This document shows, one piece after another, positions 35,249-45,027 of a DNA stretch of 61,588 bases. Made by a program: the position numbers and the translations under genes. This DNA is from Myxococcales bacterium (GTDB taxonomy: Bacteria; Myxococcota; Myxococcia; Myxococcales; JAKAPL01): the NCBI GenBank assembly GCA_021783235.1, contig JAJXUD010000021.1, forward strand, positions 1 through 61,588, in the 5' to 3' direction. The notes under the pieces are model-generated. The model had not been told where the DNA came from. It did no database searches and worked only from the letters and a program-made list of their open reading frames with translations. Position 1 is the first letter of the stretch. Every line of letters starts with the position of its first letter.

Positions 35249-36691
35249 ATGACCCTCACCGCGAAGCTCGGCCTGGCCTTCGCCTCGCTCGCCGCGGTCG
35301 CCGGCCTGCCCGGCCTTTTGCTCCTCGGCGGCGTCTCCCGGCTGCAACGTCAGACCCACCGCTCGCTCGCGGAGCTGGCGAGCCGGGACGCCTGCCAGCA
35401 CGCGCGCGCCACGGCCGTCGCCGCCGTGGCGGCCCTCCGCAGCCACGCGCTCTTTCCGAAGGACCCGCGCTTCACCCAGTCGGCCCGCGCGAGCGTGGCC
35501 GCGGCCGAGGAGGCGGTGCGTGCCGCCGCGCTGGCGCTCCCGGCGGCAGAGGGCGTGGCGCTCCAGGCGGAGGCGGGTACGCTCGCCTCGTCGGCGGAGG
35601 CCTTCCTCGGCGCCGCTGCGATCGGGCCGCCCCCCTCACCCGACCCGGCGCGGGTGGCCGGGGATGCCCTCGTCGCGCACCTCGACCGGCTCGTCGCGGC
35701 CGACAACGAGAACCTGGGCCGGCGCGGCCAGCTCGTGGCGGAGACCATCGATCGGCTCGCCGTGGTGGGCGAGGCCGGCCTCGTCGCCACGGTCCTCGCG
35801 GCGCTGGCGCTCTCGCTCGCCATCGGGCGCGCCTGGGGGCGGCGCATGGCCACGATCCGCAGCGGGGTGGAGCTGGTCGCCTCCGGGGACCTGCGCGTCC
35901 GGATCGACGATCGCGAGAGCGACGAGGTCGGAACGCTGGCGAGGACGGTCAACCGGATGGTCGGCGAGCTCCAAATCCTCGAGGAGATGAAGAGTCAGTT
36001 CGTCGCGGTGGCCTCGCACGAGCTGCGGACGCCGCTGACCCTCATCGAGGGCTACTGCGGCATCCTCCTCAACCCGGCCAAGGGGCCCGTCTCCGACTGG
36101 CACCGGCAGCGGATCGAGCGAATCCACGAGCAGGTCGTCGAGCTGCTCTCGCTGCTGCAAGATCTGCTCGACGCCGAGCGGCTGCAGACGCGGGCCCTCG
36201 ACCCGGTCCTCGAGCCGCTCGATCCCGAGGCCTGGGCCCGCGGGATCGTCGGCGGCTTCGACGGCGCCGCGCGGGCGAAGGAGATCGCGCTGCGCCTCGC
36301 CGTGGCGCCGTCGACGCCGCGGACGGGCCTCGCCGACGTCCGCGCCCTCACCCGCGTCCTGCGAAACCTGGTCGACAACGCCCTCAAGTACACCGAGTCG
36401 GGCGCGGTGGAGATCTCGCTCTCGGGGCGCCCCGACGCGCTCGAGCTCTCGGTCGAAGACAGCGGGCTCGGCATCCCCGCCGAGGAGCTGCCGCGAATCT
36501 TCGGCCGCTTCTACCAGGTCCACGACGGCCGCACGCGGCGCGGCTTCGGCCTCGGCCTCTCCATCGTCCGGGGGCTCGTCGAGCGCAACGGCGGGACGGT
36601 GCAGGCGCGGAGCGAGGTCGGCAAGGGCTCCACCTTTTCGGTGGTCTGGCCGCTGCGCTCGGGGCCTCTCGAGCAGAGGCAGGCAGGATGA
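35249..36691 (+). CDS. Membrane sensor histidine kinase with HAMP domain (GlrK-like)
   Basis: 480 residues. Two membrane helices (8-28 and 172-193) bracket a ~140-residue Ala-rich, probably four-helix sensor domain. A HAMP domain (about 194-245) is followed by HisKA (ASHELRTPL, H257) and HATPase_c (NLVDNALKYTE, DSGLGIP, GFGLGLSIVRGL). The next gene, a lipoprotein, overlaps by 4 bases. A kinase followed by a lipoprotein, beside a sigma-54 regulator, recalls glrK-qseG-glrR of enterobacteria. Partnership is inferred. Confidence 0.9.
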   Translation: MTLTAKLGLAFASLAAVAGLPGLLLLGGVSRLQRQTHRSLAELASRDACQHARATAVAAVAALRSHALFPKDPRFTQSARASVAAAEEAVRAAALALPAAEGVALQAEAGTLASSAEAFLGAAAIGPPPSPDPARVAGDALVAHLDRLVAADNENLGRRGQLVAETIDRLAVVGEAGLVATVLAALALSLAIGRAWGRRMATIRSGVELVASGDLRVRIDDRESDEVGTLARTVNRMVGELQILEEMKSQFVAVASHELRTPLTLIEGYCGILLNPAKGPVSDWHRQRIERIHEQVVELLSLLQDLLDAERLQTRALDPVLEPLDPEAWARGIVGGFDGAARAKEIALRLAVAPSTPRTGLADVRALTRVLRNLVDNALKYTESGAVEISLSGRPDALELSVEDSGLGIPAEELPRIFGRFYQVHDGRTRRGFGLGLSIVRGLVERNGGTVQARSEVGKGSTFSVVWPLRSGPLEQRQAG

Positions 36692-37413
36692 GACGAGTGC
36701 GATCGCTGGGACTCTCGTTGCTCTTGGCGGGCTGCGCCCACGCGGTCGTGCCGCCTCCCGCCCCGCCGCCGATCCCGCCTCGCGCCGAGGCGCCCGCTCG
36801 CTCGCCCGTCGACCTCTCTTGGGATGCGGTCCAGGAGCTGCTCGCCGAGGGGCGCTTCGCCGCGGCCGAACGGGACTTCACCACCTTCGCCGCCGCGAAC
36901 CCTTCCGATCCGCGCACCTCGCTCGCCAGGCTCGAGGCGGCGCTGCTCGCGCTCCTCGAGATCGACGAGGCGGCCGGGCTCGCTCGGGCCGCCCCGCTCG
37001 CCGAGGCCGCGGCGCCCGCGCTGGGCCACGAGGACGTGCTCGCCGCCATTCGGCTCCTCGTCGCCGCCCGGAGCCGCGCACTCCGAGAGAAGGAAGATCT
37101 CACCGGCCAGCTCGCGAGCTGCAAGAAGGGGCTCATCGGGCTGCAAGACTCGCAGAAGGAGCTCGCGCTCGCCCGGGCGGGCCAGGCGAAGCTACAGCAG
37201 GATCTCGCCCGCAAGGACCGGGCGCTCGAAGACGTCAAGCAGCGGCTGCTCGAGATCCAGGAGCTCGCCGCCGAGATGCTGGGCGCGAAGCCGGCCCGCC
37301 CCCCCCCGCCGGCCGCGCCCGCCACCGCGCCCCAGCGGCGATCGTCCCCGAGGACCCATCCGAGGCGGAGGCGACCCCGCGTCGCGCCGCTCGGCGCCGG
37401 AAGGGCTCAGTAG
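36688..37413 (+). CDS. Coiled-coil lipoprotein downstream of the sensor kinase
   Basis: 241 residues. Signal 'LGLSLLLAGC' with lipobox cysteine at residue 16, a Pro-rich linker, a helical repeat-like region (TPR-like, 'LLAEGRFAAAERDFTTFAA') and a coiled coil (about 135-180). The tail is rich in Pro and Arg. The start overlaps the kinase stop (ATGA). By position it may be a QseG-like partner that tunes the kinase from the periplasm. Sequence similarity to QseG is not demonstrable by eye. Confidence 0.75.
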   Translation: MRRVRSLGLSLLLAGCAHAVVPPPAPPPIPPRAEAPARSPVDLSWDAVQELLAEGRFAAAERDFTTFAAANPSDPRTSLARLEAALLALLEIDEAAGLARAAPLAEAAAPALGHEDVLAAIRLLVAARSRALREKEDLTGQLASCKKGLIGLQDSQKELALARAGQAKLQQDLARKDRALEDVKQRLLEIQELAAEMLGAKPARPPPPAAPATAPQRRSSPRTHPRRRRPRVAPLGAGRAQ

Positions 37414-38501
37414 ATCCGGACGATCGACGTGCCCGGGTAGTAGTGGGCGAGGATCTCCCGGTAGCCGCTGCCGGCGAGCGCCATGGCGCGCGCCCCCCAC
37501 TGGCAGAGCCCGGCGCCGTGGCCCGCCCCGCGGCCCTCGAAGACGAAGGCGCTGCGCTCGGCCCGCACGTCGAACCAGAGGCTCGGCAGCCGCGCGTAGC
37601 CGAGCAGCGCCCGCAGCTCCGAGGCGCCGATGCGCCGGGGGCCCGAGGAGGTCTCGACCAAGAGCGTCTTCGCGCGGCCCGTCGAACTCCGCGCCACCAC
37701 AGAGAGCCCGCTCACCTCTGAGCCTCCGAGCAGCCGACGCGCGAGTCGCGAGAGCTCGTCCGGGGTGACCCGCACCGACCAGTGAGACCAGGGCGAGTGG
37801 CCCCCACAGGGGCAGCTCACCGAGCGCAGGTAGGGCTGCTCTCGCCCGAGCGCCTCGGCGCCGGTCTCGGTCCGCCCGCCGCAGCTCGCGTGGAAGTAGG
37901 CCTCGACGGGGAAGTAGCCGACCGCGAGGATCTCGCCGCGCGTCGCCCGGGCGGCCTCCTGGGTGCGTGGATCCTCCCAGCCGGCGCCACGGTAGACCTG
38001 CGAGAGCGCGGTCGAGTCGAGGTGCCAGGCGCGGCCCTGCGTCCGGGCCTCCATCTTTCGCTCGATGGCGTAGGTCCGGGCGGCGACGGCCTGGGCCTCG
38101 AGCGCCGCGCGCGGAAAGGAGGGTGACATCTCGCCGCCGAGCACCGCCGCGAGGTACTCCTCGATCGGAAGGACGTTGATGGCGGTCCAACGGTCTTTGG
38201 CGCAGCGGAGCTCGATCTCGCCCCGCAGCGAACGGCCGAGTAGCTCGAGCTTGCCGTCCGCCCGGAAGGTCGCGCCACGCAGAGCGGATGGGAGCCCATC
38301 GCCGTGCAGGGAGCCCGAGCGGCAGGAGAGACTCAGCCGATCGGGGTGGACCGCCCTGGCGGTCTCGCCGTCCCGCTCGAGCCCGCGCCCGCGGAGCTCG
38401 AGGGTCCCGTCGCCTCGCGCGACGAGGATCCGGACGTCCTCGCCGTCGTCAGCCGAAAAAGGCGCGGCGAGCGCGAGGAGGACGGCGAGCGCGACGGGCA
38501 C
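37407..38501 (-). CDS. SpoIID/LytB-domain protein
   Basis: 364 residues with a short signal (VALAVLLALAAPFSA). The SpoIID domain is clear: 'LPIEEYLAAVLGGEMSPSFP', 'ALEAQAVAARTYAI', 'VYRGAGWEDPRTQEAARATRG', 'AYFHASCGGRTE' and the C-terminal 'GRGAGHGAGLCQWGARAMA'. The family are lytic transglycosylases acting on denuded peptidoglycan, known from endospore formers but common in Myxococcota. A glutamate in the 'EEYL..VLGGEM' segment is the likely catalytic residue. GTG start with GGGGAG before it. Confidence 0.9.
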   Translation of the reverse strand: MPVALAVLLALAAPFSADDGEDVRILVARGDGTLELRGRGLERDGETARAVHPDRLSLSCRSGSLHGDGLPSALRGATFRADGKLELLGRSLRGEIELRCAKDRWTAINVLPIEEYLAAVLGGEMSPSFPRAALEAQAVAARTYAIERKMEARTQGRAWHLDSTALSQVYRGAGWEDPRTQEAARATRGEILAVGYFPVEAYFHASCGGRTETGAEALGREQPYLRSVSCPCGGHSPWSHWSVRVTPDELSRLARRLLGGSEVSGLSVVARSSTGRAKTLLVETSSGPRRIGASELRALLGYARLPSLWFDVRAERSAFVFEGRGAGHGAGLCQWGARAMALAGSGYREILAHYYPGTSIVRIY

Positions 38502-38548
38502 CTCCCCATGCTACGGGCAGCCCGTAGGCGCGCAAGTAACCGACTGGC

Positions 38549-38812
38549 TCAGGCCTCGAGCTTGGGGCCGGCGACGATGACGAGCCCGGGCTCGCACGCC
38601 GCGCCCTCGGCCTCGCCTCGCATCTCCTGCGTGACGAGCTCGATGAGCTCTGTCGCGAGCGCGAGGATCTGCTGAGGCCCGTGGCCATTCGAGCGCATGT
38701 CGCGGAAGAGCGAGCGAGCGAGGATGCGCGCGGCACGCCCGTCGGCGGTCGCGGGCCGCTCCTTGGCCTGGACCTGCGGCTCCTTCGCCTTCGCCAGCGC
38801 TGACTTCGGCAT
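38549..38812 (-). CDS. Hypothetical small protein
   Basis: 87 residues from the ATG at 38812, backed by GGAGGAG (an upstream ATG at 38854 has none). The N-terminus is Lys/Ala-rich and disordered. The core (SLFRDMRSNGHGPQQILALA and the adjoining helix) is alpha-helical and probably the conserved part. No known family. It is monocistronic, behind a possible sigma-54 site. Confidence 0.6.
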   Translation of the reverse strand: MPKSALAKAKEPQVQAKERPATADGRAARILARSLFRDMRSNGHGPQQILALATELIELVTQEMRGEAEGAACEPGLVIVAGPKLEA

Positions 38813-38879
38813 CGTGCTCCTCCGATCGGCCCTGACAACCCTGGGGAACGCCACCCCGATTCCCGGCTCCCCCCTTGAC

Positions 38880-38894
38880 GCAAGCTCCGGACCA
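38880..38894 (-). promoter_or_regulatory. Weak sigma-54-like promoter
   Basis: Minus strand TGGTCC-GGAGC-TTGC: the GG and GC doublets are 10 bases apart as required. The -24 element deviates from TGGCAC. It lies 68 bases before the ATG of the small gene at 38812. Confidence 0.25.
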
Positions 38895-39020
38895 AGCGTT
38901 CGGCCTCGTCATTCCAGGCGCTTGCATCGGCGCGCGTAGCCGGCTTCGCACCCCCAAGGCCGAGGGACTGCGTAGGACGCTTCTCAGCGGCCGGGCGTCA
39001 TCGGCGGCGCGGGGAGCCGC

Positions 39021-39050
39021 TTGACCTCTGGCCTCCCATGGGAATACGAC
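39021..39050 (+). promoter_or_regulatory. Promoter of coaE, leaderless type
   Basis: TTGACC (39021-39026), 18-base spacer, TACGAC (39045-39050), then six bases to the GTG start of coaE. The predicted +1 is the start codon. This is the same layout as the thiS promoter. Confidence 0.55.
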
Positions 39051-39056
39051 GCGGCC

Positions 39057-39680
39057 GTGCGCCTTCTCGGTCTCACGGGTGGCATCGCCTCGGGCAAGAG
39101 CACGATCGCCCAGATGCTTCGCGAGGACGGCGTGCCCGTGATCGACGCCGACCTGCTCGCGCGGGAGGTCGTCGAGCCGTGGGGTCCGGCGATCGACCGA
39201 ATCCGCGCCCGCTGGCCGGACTGCGTCGGCCCAGACGGGCGGCTCGATCGGGCGCGGCTCGGCGCCCACGTCTTCGACCGTCCCGAGGAGCTCGCCGCGC
39301 TCGAGGCGATCGTCCACCCGCTCATCGAGGCCGAGGCTCGCCGCCGCGCGGATGCCCTGGCTCGCGAGGGCCGGCCCCTCGCCTTCTACGAGGCCGCGCT
39401 CATCTTCGAGAAGGAGCTGGAGCGCGGGCTCGACGGCGTCCTCCTCGCGGCCGTGAGCCCGGAGATCCAGCTCGCCCGAGTCCAGGCCCGCGACGGGCTC
39501 TCCGAGTCCGACGCGCGAAAGCGCCTCGCCGCCCAGCTCCCGCTCGAGGAGAAGCTGCGGCGCGCCAGGTACGTCGTCTGGACGGACGGGCCGATCGAGC
39601 AGACGCGCGGCCGGGTCCTCGACCTGCTGCGGACCCTTCGCCGGCCGGAGTCGCCGGCCCACCCCGAGGAACCCAAGTGA
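39057..39680 (+). CDS. coaE: Dephospho-CoA kinase
   Basis: 207 residues. It phosphorylates dephospho-CoA, the last step of CoA synthesis. The P-loop GGIASGKST is near the N-terminus, followed by 'VIDADLLAREVV', 'LEAIVHPLI' and 'YEAALIFEK', all typical of CoaE. The GTG at 39057 is preferred because the TTG at 39021 is the promoter's -35. The stop overlaps the start of the SDR gene by 4 bases. Confidence 0.95.
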   Translation: MRLLGLTGGIASGKSTIAQMLREDGVPVIDADLLAREVVEPWGPAIDRIRARWPDCVGPDGRLDRARLGAHVFDRPEELAALEAIVHPLIEAEARRRADALAREGRPLAFYEAALIFEKELERGLDGVLLAAVSPEIQLARVQARDGLSESDARKRLAAQLPLEEKLRRARYVVWTDGPIEQTRGRVLDLLRTLRRPESPAHPEEPK

Positions 39681-40870
39681 CCCCACGCAAGGCCCCTGCC
39701 GGCGAGCGCAGAGCCATCCTCGTCACCGGCTACCCCGGCTACATCGGCAAGCGGCTCGCCGCCCGCATCGCCTCGGGCGAGCGGCACACCGACGTCTACC
39801 TGCTCGTGCAGCCGAAGTTCCTCAAGGACGCGCGCCGCTACGCCGCCGCTCTCTCCGAGGGGCGCGGCAATCGGATCCGGCTGCTCGCCGGCGACATCGT
39901 CGACATGCACCTCGGCCTCTCCGGCACCGAGTACCGCGACATGGTGAGCCGCCTCACCCACATCTTCCACCTGGCCGCGGTCTCCTACCTCGGCGCCGGC
40001 CGCTCGCAGATGTTCCGGGTGAACGTCGAGGGAACCCGAAACGTCCTCGAGCTGGCGCGCGACGCCCGGCGGCTCGAGCGGCTTTGCCACTTCTCGACCT
40101 GCTACGTCGCGGGCGACCGGACCGGGGTCATCGACGAGGACGAGCTCGAGGCCGGGCAGCGCTTCCGCAACGCCTACGAGGAGTCGAAGTACGAGGCCGA
40201 GCGGCTCGTGCGCCGCGCCCAGTCGGCCCTGCCGGTGACGATCCTCCGGCCGAGCGCCGTCATCGGCGACTCGCAGACCGGCGAGATCGACCGGTTCGAG
40301 GGGCCCTACTACCTCGCCATCCAGCTCGCGACCTCGCCCATCAACGTACCGCTGCCGCTGCCACAGAACGCCGACGCCCCCCTCCACGTGGTGCCGGTCG
40401 ACTGGGTGGTCGAGGTCGCCTACGCGCTCGCGAAGGACCCTCGCGCGAGCGGGCGGACCTTCCACCTCGTGGATCCCGCGCCGATGAGCACCCGCCGCAT
40501 CTACCAGCTCCTCGCCGATCGGACGCAGCGCAAGGTCCGGCATCTGCGCGTGCCGCCGGGGCCGACCAGCGCGATCCTGCGGCTGCCGGTCCTCGAAAAG
40601 CTTCTGCGGCCGCAGCGGACCGCGCTCGAATACGCGAACCAGATGGTCTTCTACCGCTCCGCCAATACGATCGAGCTGCTCGACGGGACCGGCATCCGCT
40701 GCCCGCAGCCGACGCAGTATCTCGACACGCTCGTCCGCTTCGTCCGCGAAACGGCCCGCCGCAAGCGCGACGAGCGGATCGAGGACGCCCTCGACCGGCC
40801 CGCCGAGCCGCCGGCCGAGCCGGCCGCTAAGCCGGCGGCCGGCGAGGCGCCCGGCGGGCCGCGGCGCTAG
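39677..40870 (+). CDS. NAD-dependent epimerase/dehydratase (extended SDR)
   Basis: 397 residues. The Rossmann motif 'TGYPGYIGKRLAARI', the 'HLAAVSYLG' strand, 'STCYVAG' and the catalytic Tyr/Lys in 'YEESKYEAE' place it in the extended SDR/NAD_binding_4 group, like fatty acyl-CoA reductases and polyketide reductase domains. The ~45-residue C-terminal tail is Ala/Pro-rich. Coupled to coaE. The substrate is unknown; lipid or acyl metabolism is plausible. Confidence 0.88.
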   Translation: MTPRKAPAGERRAILVTGYPGYIGKRLAARIASGERHTDVYLLVQPKFLKDARRYAAALSEGRGNRIRLLAGDIVDMHLGLSGTEYRDMVSRLTHIFHLAAVSYLGAGRSQMFRVNVEGTRNVLELARDARRLERLCHFSTCYVAGDRTGVIDEDELEAGQRFRNAYEESKYEAERLVRRAQSALPVTILRPSAVIGDSQTGEIDRFEGPYYLAIQLATSPINVPLPLPQNADAPLHVVPVDWVVEVAYALAKDPRASGRTFHLVDPAPMSTRRIYQLLADRTQRKVRHLRVPPGPTSAILRLPVLEKLLRPQRTALEYANQMVFYRSANTIELLDGTGIRCPQPTQYLDTLVRFVRETARRKRDERIEDALDRPAEPPAEPAAKPAAGEAPGGPRR

Positions 40871-40884
40871 CCCCCTCTCGCCCC

Positions 40885-40895
40885 TAGCTTTCTCG
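40885..40895 (+). promoter_or_regulatory. TAGCTTTCTCG motif (second copy)
   Basis: An exact copy of the 11-mer at 9829-9839, here 34 bases upstream of the YihY-type TTG start. Read as a -10 (TAGCTT) it gives a short leader carrying an AAAGGGG-type ribosome-binding site. Confidence 0.3.
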
Positions 40896-40929
40896 GGAGA
40901 CGAACGACGGCCCGGGAAAGGGGCGAGGC

Positions 40930-41886
40930 TTGCCGAAGGTCCTCCGCCGGCGACGGCGGGTCCAGCCGCTCAGGTTCGGAAGGCGGCTCATCACCGAGGT
41001 TGGCCGCAACAACCTCTTCGGCGTCGCGGCCCAGCTCGCCTACAACTTTCTCTTCTCTCTCTTCCCCTTCCTCATCTTCCTCGTGGCGCTCGCGGCCTTC
41101 CTACCCGTGAAGGGGATCGTGGACCGACTGTTGGGCTCCGTGCGGCCGTTCGTACCCACGAGCGCCTTCGATCTCGTCGCGAGGAACCTGCGCGCCGTCG
41201 TGACCCACCGACACGGCGAGCTCCTCGCGATCGGCCTCCTCACCGCGATCTGGTCCGCCTCGAACGCCATCAGCTCACTGATGACCGGGCTGAACCTCGC
41301 CTATGCCGTCCAGGAGACCCGCCCGTTCTGGAAGACCCGCGGGATCGCCCTCGCGGTCACGATCGGCGGCGCGGTCGCAGGCCTCCTCGGCATCTCGGTC
41401 GCCATCCTGGGGGGTGACGCCGGCCGCTGGCTCTCGAGCCAGATCGGCGCGCCCAATCTTTACAACGACGCCTGGGCGTTCTTGCGCTGGCCGATCCTGG
41501 CCCTGCTGCTCATGATCGTGCTGGCCTTCCTCTACTGGATCTGCCCGAACGTGAAGATGCGCTTTCGCCTCGTCACGCCGGGCTCCCTGCTGAGCACCGT
41601 CCTCTGGCTCGCGGCCTCGGTCGGGTTCAGCTTCTACACGGACCACTTCGGCAACTACAACGCGATGTACGGCTCGCTCGGCGCCGTGATCGTCCTCTTG
41701 ACCTGGTTCTACATCACGGGGCTCATCCTCGTGCTGGGAGGCCAGGTCAACGCGCTCCTCGCTCTGCTCGATCGCGAGGACGCGGCCCTCGCCCCCTCCA
41801 CGGCTCTTGGCGATTTGGGCCCCCCCACTACGCCAACGCGCGCCCGAAGAGGTCCACCGCCTCGTCGAGATCCGCAGGCTCGATGA
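40930..41886 (+). CDS. YihY/virulence factor BrkB family membrane protein
   Basis: 318 residues with six membrane helices. Family features include 'AAQLAYNFLFSLFPFLIFLVAL', 'ASNAISSLMTGLNLAY', 'YWICPNVK' and 'SLGAVIVLLTWFYITGLILVLGGQVNA'. The family is often mis-annotated as RNase BN; its transport role is unknown. TTG start at 40930 with AAAGGGG upstream. Its tail overlaps argD by 59 bases, tail to tail. Confidence 0.9.
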   Translation: MPKVLRRRRRVQPLRFGRRLITEVGRNNLFGVAAQLAYNFLFSLFPFLIFLVALAAFLPVKGIVDRLLGSVRPFVPTSAFDLVARNLRAVVTHRHGELLAIGLLTAIWSASNAISSLMTGLNLAYAVQETRPFWKTRGIALAVTIGGAVAGLLGISVAILGGDAGRWLSSQIGAPNLYNDAWAFLRWPILALLLMIVLAFLYWICPNVKMRFRLVTPGSLLSTVLWLAASVGFSFYTDHFGNYNAMYGSLGAVIVLLTWFYITGLILVLGGQVNALLALLDREDAALAPSTALGDLGPPTTPTRARRGPPPRRDPQAR

Positions 41887-43015
41887 GGAGCGACGGCGCG
41901 AAGCGGACCACCTTCTCGCCGGCGAGGTTCACGATGAGGCCGAGCTCGCGACAGCGGGCGACCAGCGAAGCCGCGTCGCCGTCGAGCTCGACGCCCCAGA
42001 GCAGGCCGCGGCCCCGGATGGCGGCCACGCGCGCACCCACGCGCCGCTGCAGCTCGTGGAGCCGCCCCTCGAGGTAGTCACCCGAGCGGCGGCAGTTCTC
42101 GAGCGCCCCCTCCTCGTCGATCGTCCGCAGCAGCGCGAGCGCGGCCGTGCAGGCGACCGCGTTGCCGCCGAAGGTCGAGGCGTGCGTCCCTGGGGTGAGC
42201 GCCGAGCCCACCGCCTCGGTAGCGACCATCGCGCCGATGGGGAGCCCGTTGCCGAGCGCCTTCGCGAGCGTCATCACGTCCGGGACGACCTTCTCCTGCT
42301 CGTGGGCCCAGAGCGTCCCGGTGCGGCCGACGCCCGTCTGGACCTCGTCCAGGATGAAGAGCGCGCCGCTGGCGTCGCAGATCTTCCGCACCTCGGCGAG
42401 ATAGCCGCGCGGCGCGACGCGCACCCCACCCTCCCCCTGGATCGCCTCGAGCATCACCGCGGCGGTGCGCGGGCCGACCGCCTGGCGGACGGCCTCGACG
42501 TCGCCGTAGGGGACGAACGAGAAGCCCGCCGGCAACGGCCCGACGCCCTGCTGGTACTTCGGCTGCCCGGTCGCCGCGAGCGCGCCGAGCGTCCGGCCGT
42601 GAAACGACCCCTGGGCGCAGACGAGCTCCACCCGCTCGGGAGCGCCCTTCGAGAAATGGAAGCGGCGCGCCACCTTGAGGGCCGCCTCGTTCGCCTCGGC
42701 GCCGCTGTTGCAGAGGAAGACCCGCTTGCCGAAGGAACGGCGGCAGAGCTCGTCCGCGAGCCGAAGCGACGGCTCGTTGTAGACGCCGTTCGAGGTGTGC
42801 CAGATGCGCCGCAGCTGGCCCTCCACCGCCGCCACCAGCTTCGGGTGGCAGTGGCCGAGCGCGCAGGTGGCGATCCCACCCAGCATGTCGAGGTAGCGGC
42901 GCCCGTCGGCGTCCCAGACGCGGGCGCCCTCGCCGCGCACGAGTTCGATGGGCTGCTGCTTGTAACTCGGGGTGAAGACTCGCTTTCCGAGATCGACCGC
43001 TTCGGCGTTGGTCAC
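41828..43015 (-). CDS. argD: Acetylornithine aminotransferase-type PLP enzyme
   Basis: 395 residues of class III aminotransferase fold. Motifs: 'LFILDEVQTGVGRTG', the PLP-binding lysine in 'TLAKALGNGLPIGA' and 'TFGGNAVACTAALALL'. It probably transfers the amino group of N-acetylornithine (arginine pathway) or a related omega-amine. GTG start with GGAGGAG. It is the third gene of hslV-hslU-argD; this linkage is common in Myxococcota and Deltaproteobacteria. Confidence 0.9.
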   Translation of the reverse strand: MTNAEAVDLGKRVFTPSYKQQPIELVRGEGARVWDADGRRYLDMLGGIATCALGHCHPKLVAAVEGQLRRIWHTSNGVYNEPSLRLADELCRRSFGKRVFLCNSGAEANEAALKVARRFHFSKGAPERVELVCAQGSFHGRTLGALAATGQPKYQQGVGPLPAGFSFVPYGDVEAVRQAVGPRTAAVMLEAIQGEGGVRVAPRGYLAEVRKICDASGALFILDEVQTGVGRTGTLWAHEQEKVVPDVMTLAKALGNGLPIGAMVATEAVGSALTPGTHASTFGGNAVACTAALALLRTIDEEGALENCRRSGDYLEGRLHELQRRVGARVAAIRGRGLLWGVELDGDAASLVARCRELGLIVNLAGEKVVRFAPSLLIEPADLDEAVDLFGRALA

Positions 43016-43027
43016 GGCTGTCTCCTC

Positions 43028-44386
<1,359 letters not shown>

Positions 44387-44388
44387 CG

Positions 44389-44913
44389 TCACACCTCTTC
44401 GAAGGTCAGATTTGTGTTGGTGTAGATGCAGATGTCGGCGGCGATCCGCAAGGCCGCCTCGGCGACCGCTCGGGCGTCGAGCGAGGAGTGCTCGAGCAGC
44501 GCACGCGCCGCCGCGAGCGCGTACGGCCCGCCCGATCCCACCGCCGCCGCGCCGCCATCCGGCTCGAGCACGTCGCCCGCCCCGGTGAGCAGCAGGATCC
44601 GCTCCCTGTCCGCGACGAGCAGCAGGGCCTCGAGCCGCCGCAGGAACCGATCGGTGCGCCAGTCCTTCGCGAGCTCCACCGCGGCGCGCGAGAGGTTCTG
44701 CGAGTGGGCCTTGAGCTTCGCCTCGAACCGCTCGAAGAGCGTGAAAGCATCGGCGGTGGCCCCCGCGAACCCCGCCACGATGGAGCCGTCGCCGAGCCGC
44801 CGCACCTTCCGGGCGGTGTGCTTCATCACCGTCTTGTCGAGCGTCACCTGCCCGTCACCCGCGATGACGGTACGGCCGTCGCGCTTCACCGCGAGGATGG
44901 TGGTCCCGTGCAT
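44389..44913 (-). CDS. hslV: ATP-dependent protease peptidase subunit HslV (ClpQ)
   Basis: 174 residues, proteasome-type N-terminal nucleophile hydrolase. The sequence starts MHGTTI; the propeptide MHG should be removed to expose threonine T4 as nucleophile. Conserved '[10 protein letters not shown]', '[12 protein letters not shown]' and '[14 protein letters not shown]' follow. It leads the hslV-hslU-argD operon and, like other genes here, lacks a Shine-Dalgarno site and starts close to a promoter. Confidence 0.98.
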   Translation of the reverse strand: MHGTTILAVKRDGRTVIAGDGQVTLDKTVMKHTARKVRRLGDGSIVAGFAGATADAFTLFERFEAKLKAHSQNLSRAAVELAKDWRTDRFLRRLEALLLVADRERILLLTGAGDVLEPDGGAAAVGSGGPYALAAARALLEHSSLDARAVAEAALRIAADICIYTNTNLTFEEV

Positions 44914-44921
44914 GGGTGAGA

Positions 44922-44950
44922 GGGGTAACCCCGCGGACCGCGAGCGTCAA
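44922..44950 (-). promoter_or_regulatory. Candidate near-leaderless promoter of hslVU-argD
   Basis: Minus strand: TTGACG (44945-44950), 17-base spacer, TACCCC (44922-44927), then 8 bases to the ATG of hslV. The -10 is poor but the -35 and spacing are good. Confidence 0.45.
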
Positions 44951-45027
44951 CCACGGAGAAGAGAGCGCCACGAACGGGGAGATCGGCGCCAAGGAGCCGA
45001 GACGACGCGCCGCCGGACGCCAGCCGA

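Noticed and set aside
34216-37413. A 1065-codon plus-strand frame
   Set aside because: It overlaps four genes with clear domains in other frames and shows only Arg/Ala/Pro-rich sequence. The sensor kinase and lipoprotein explain this strand.
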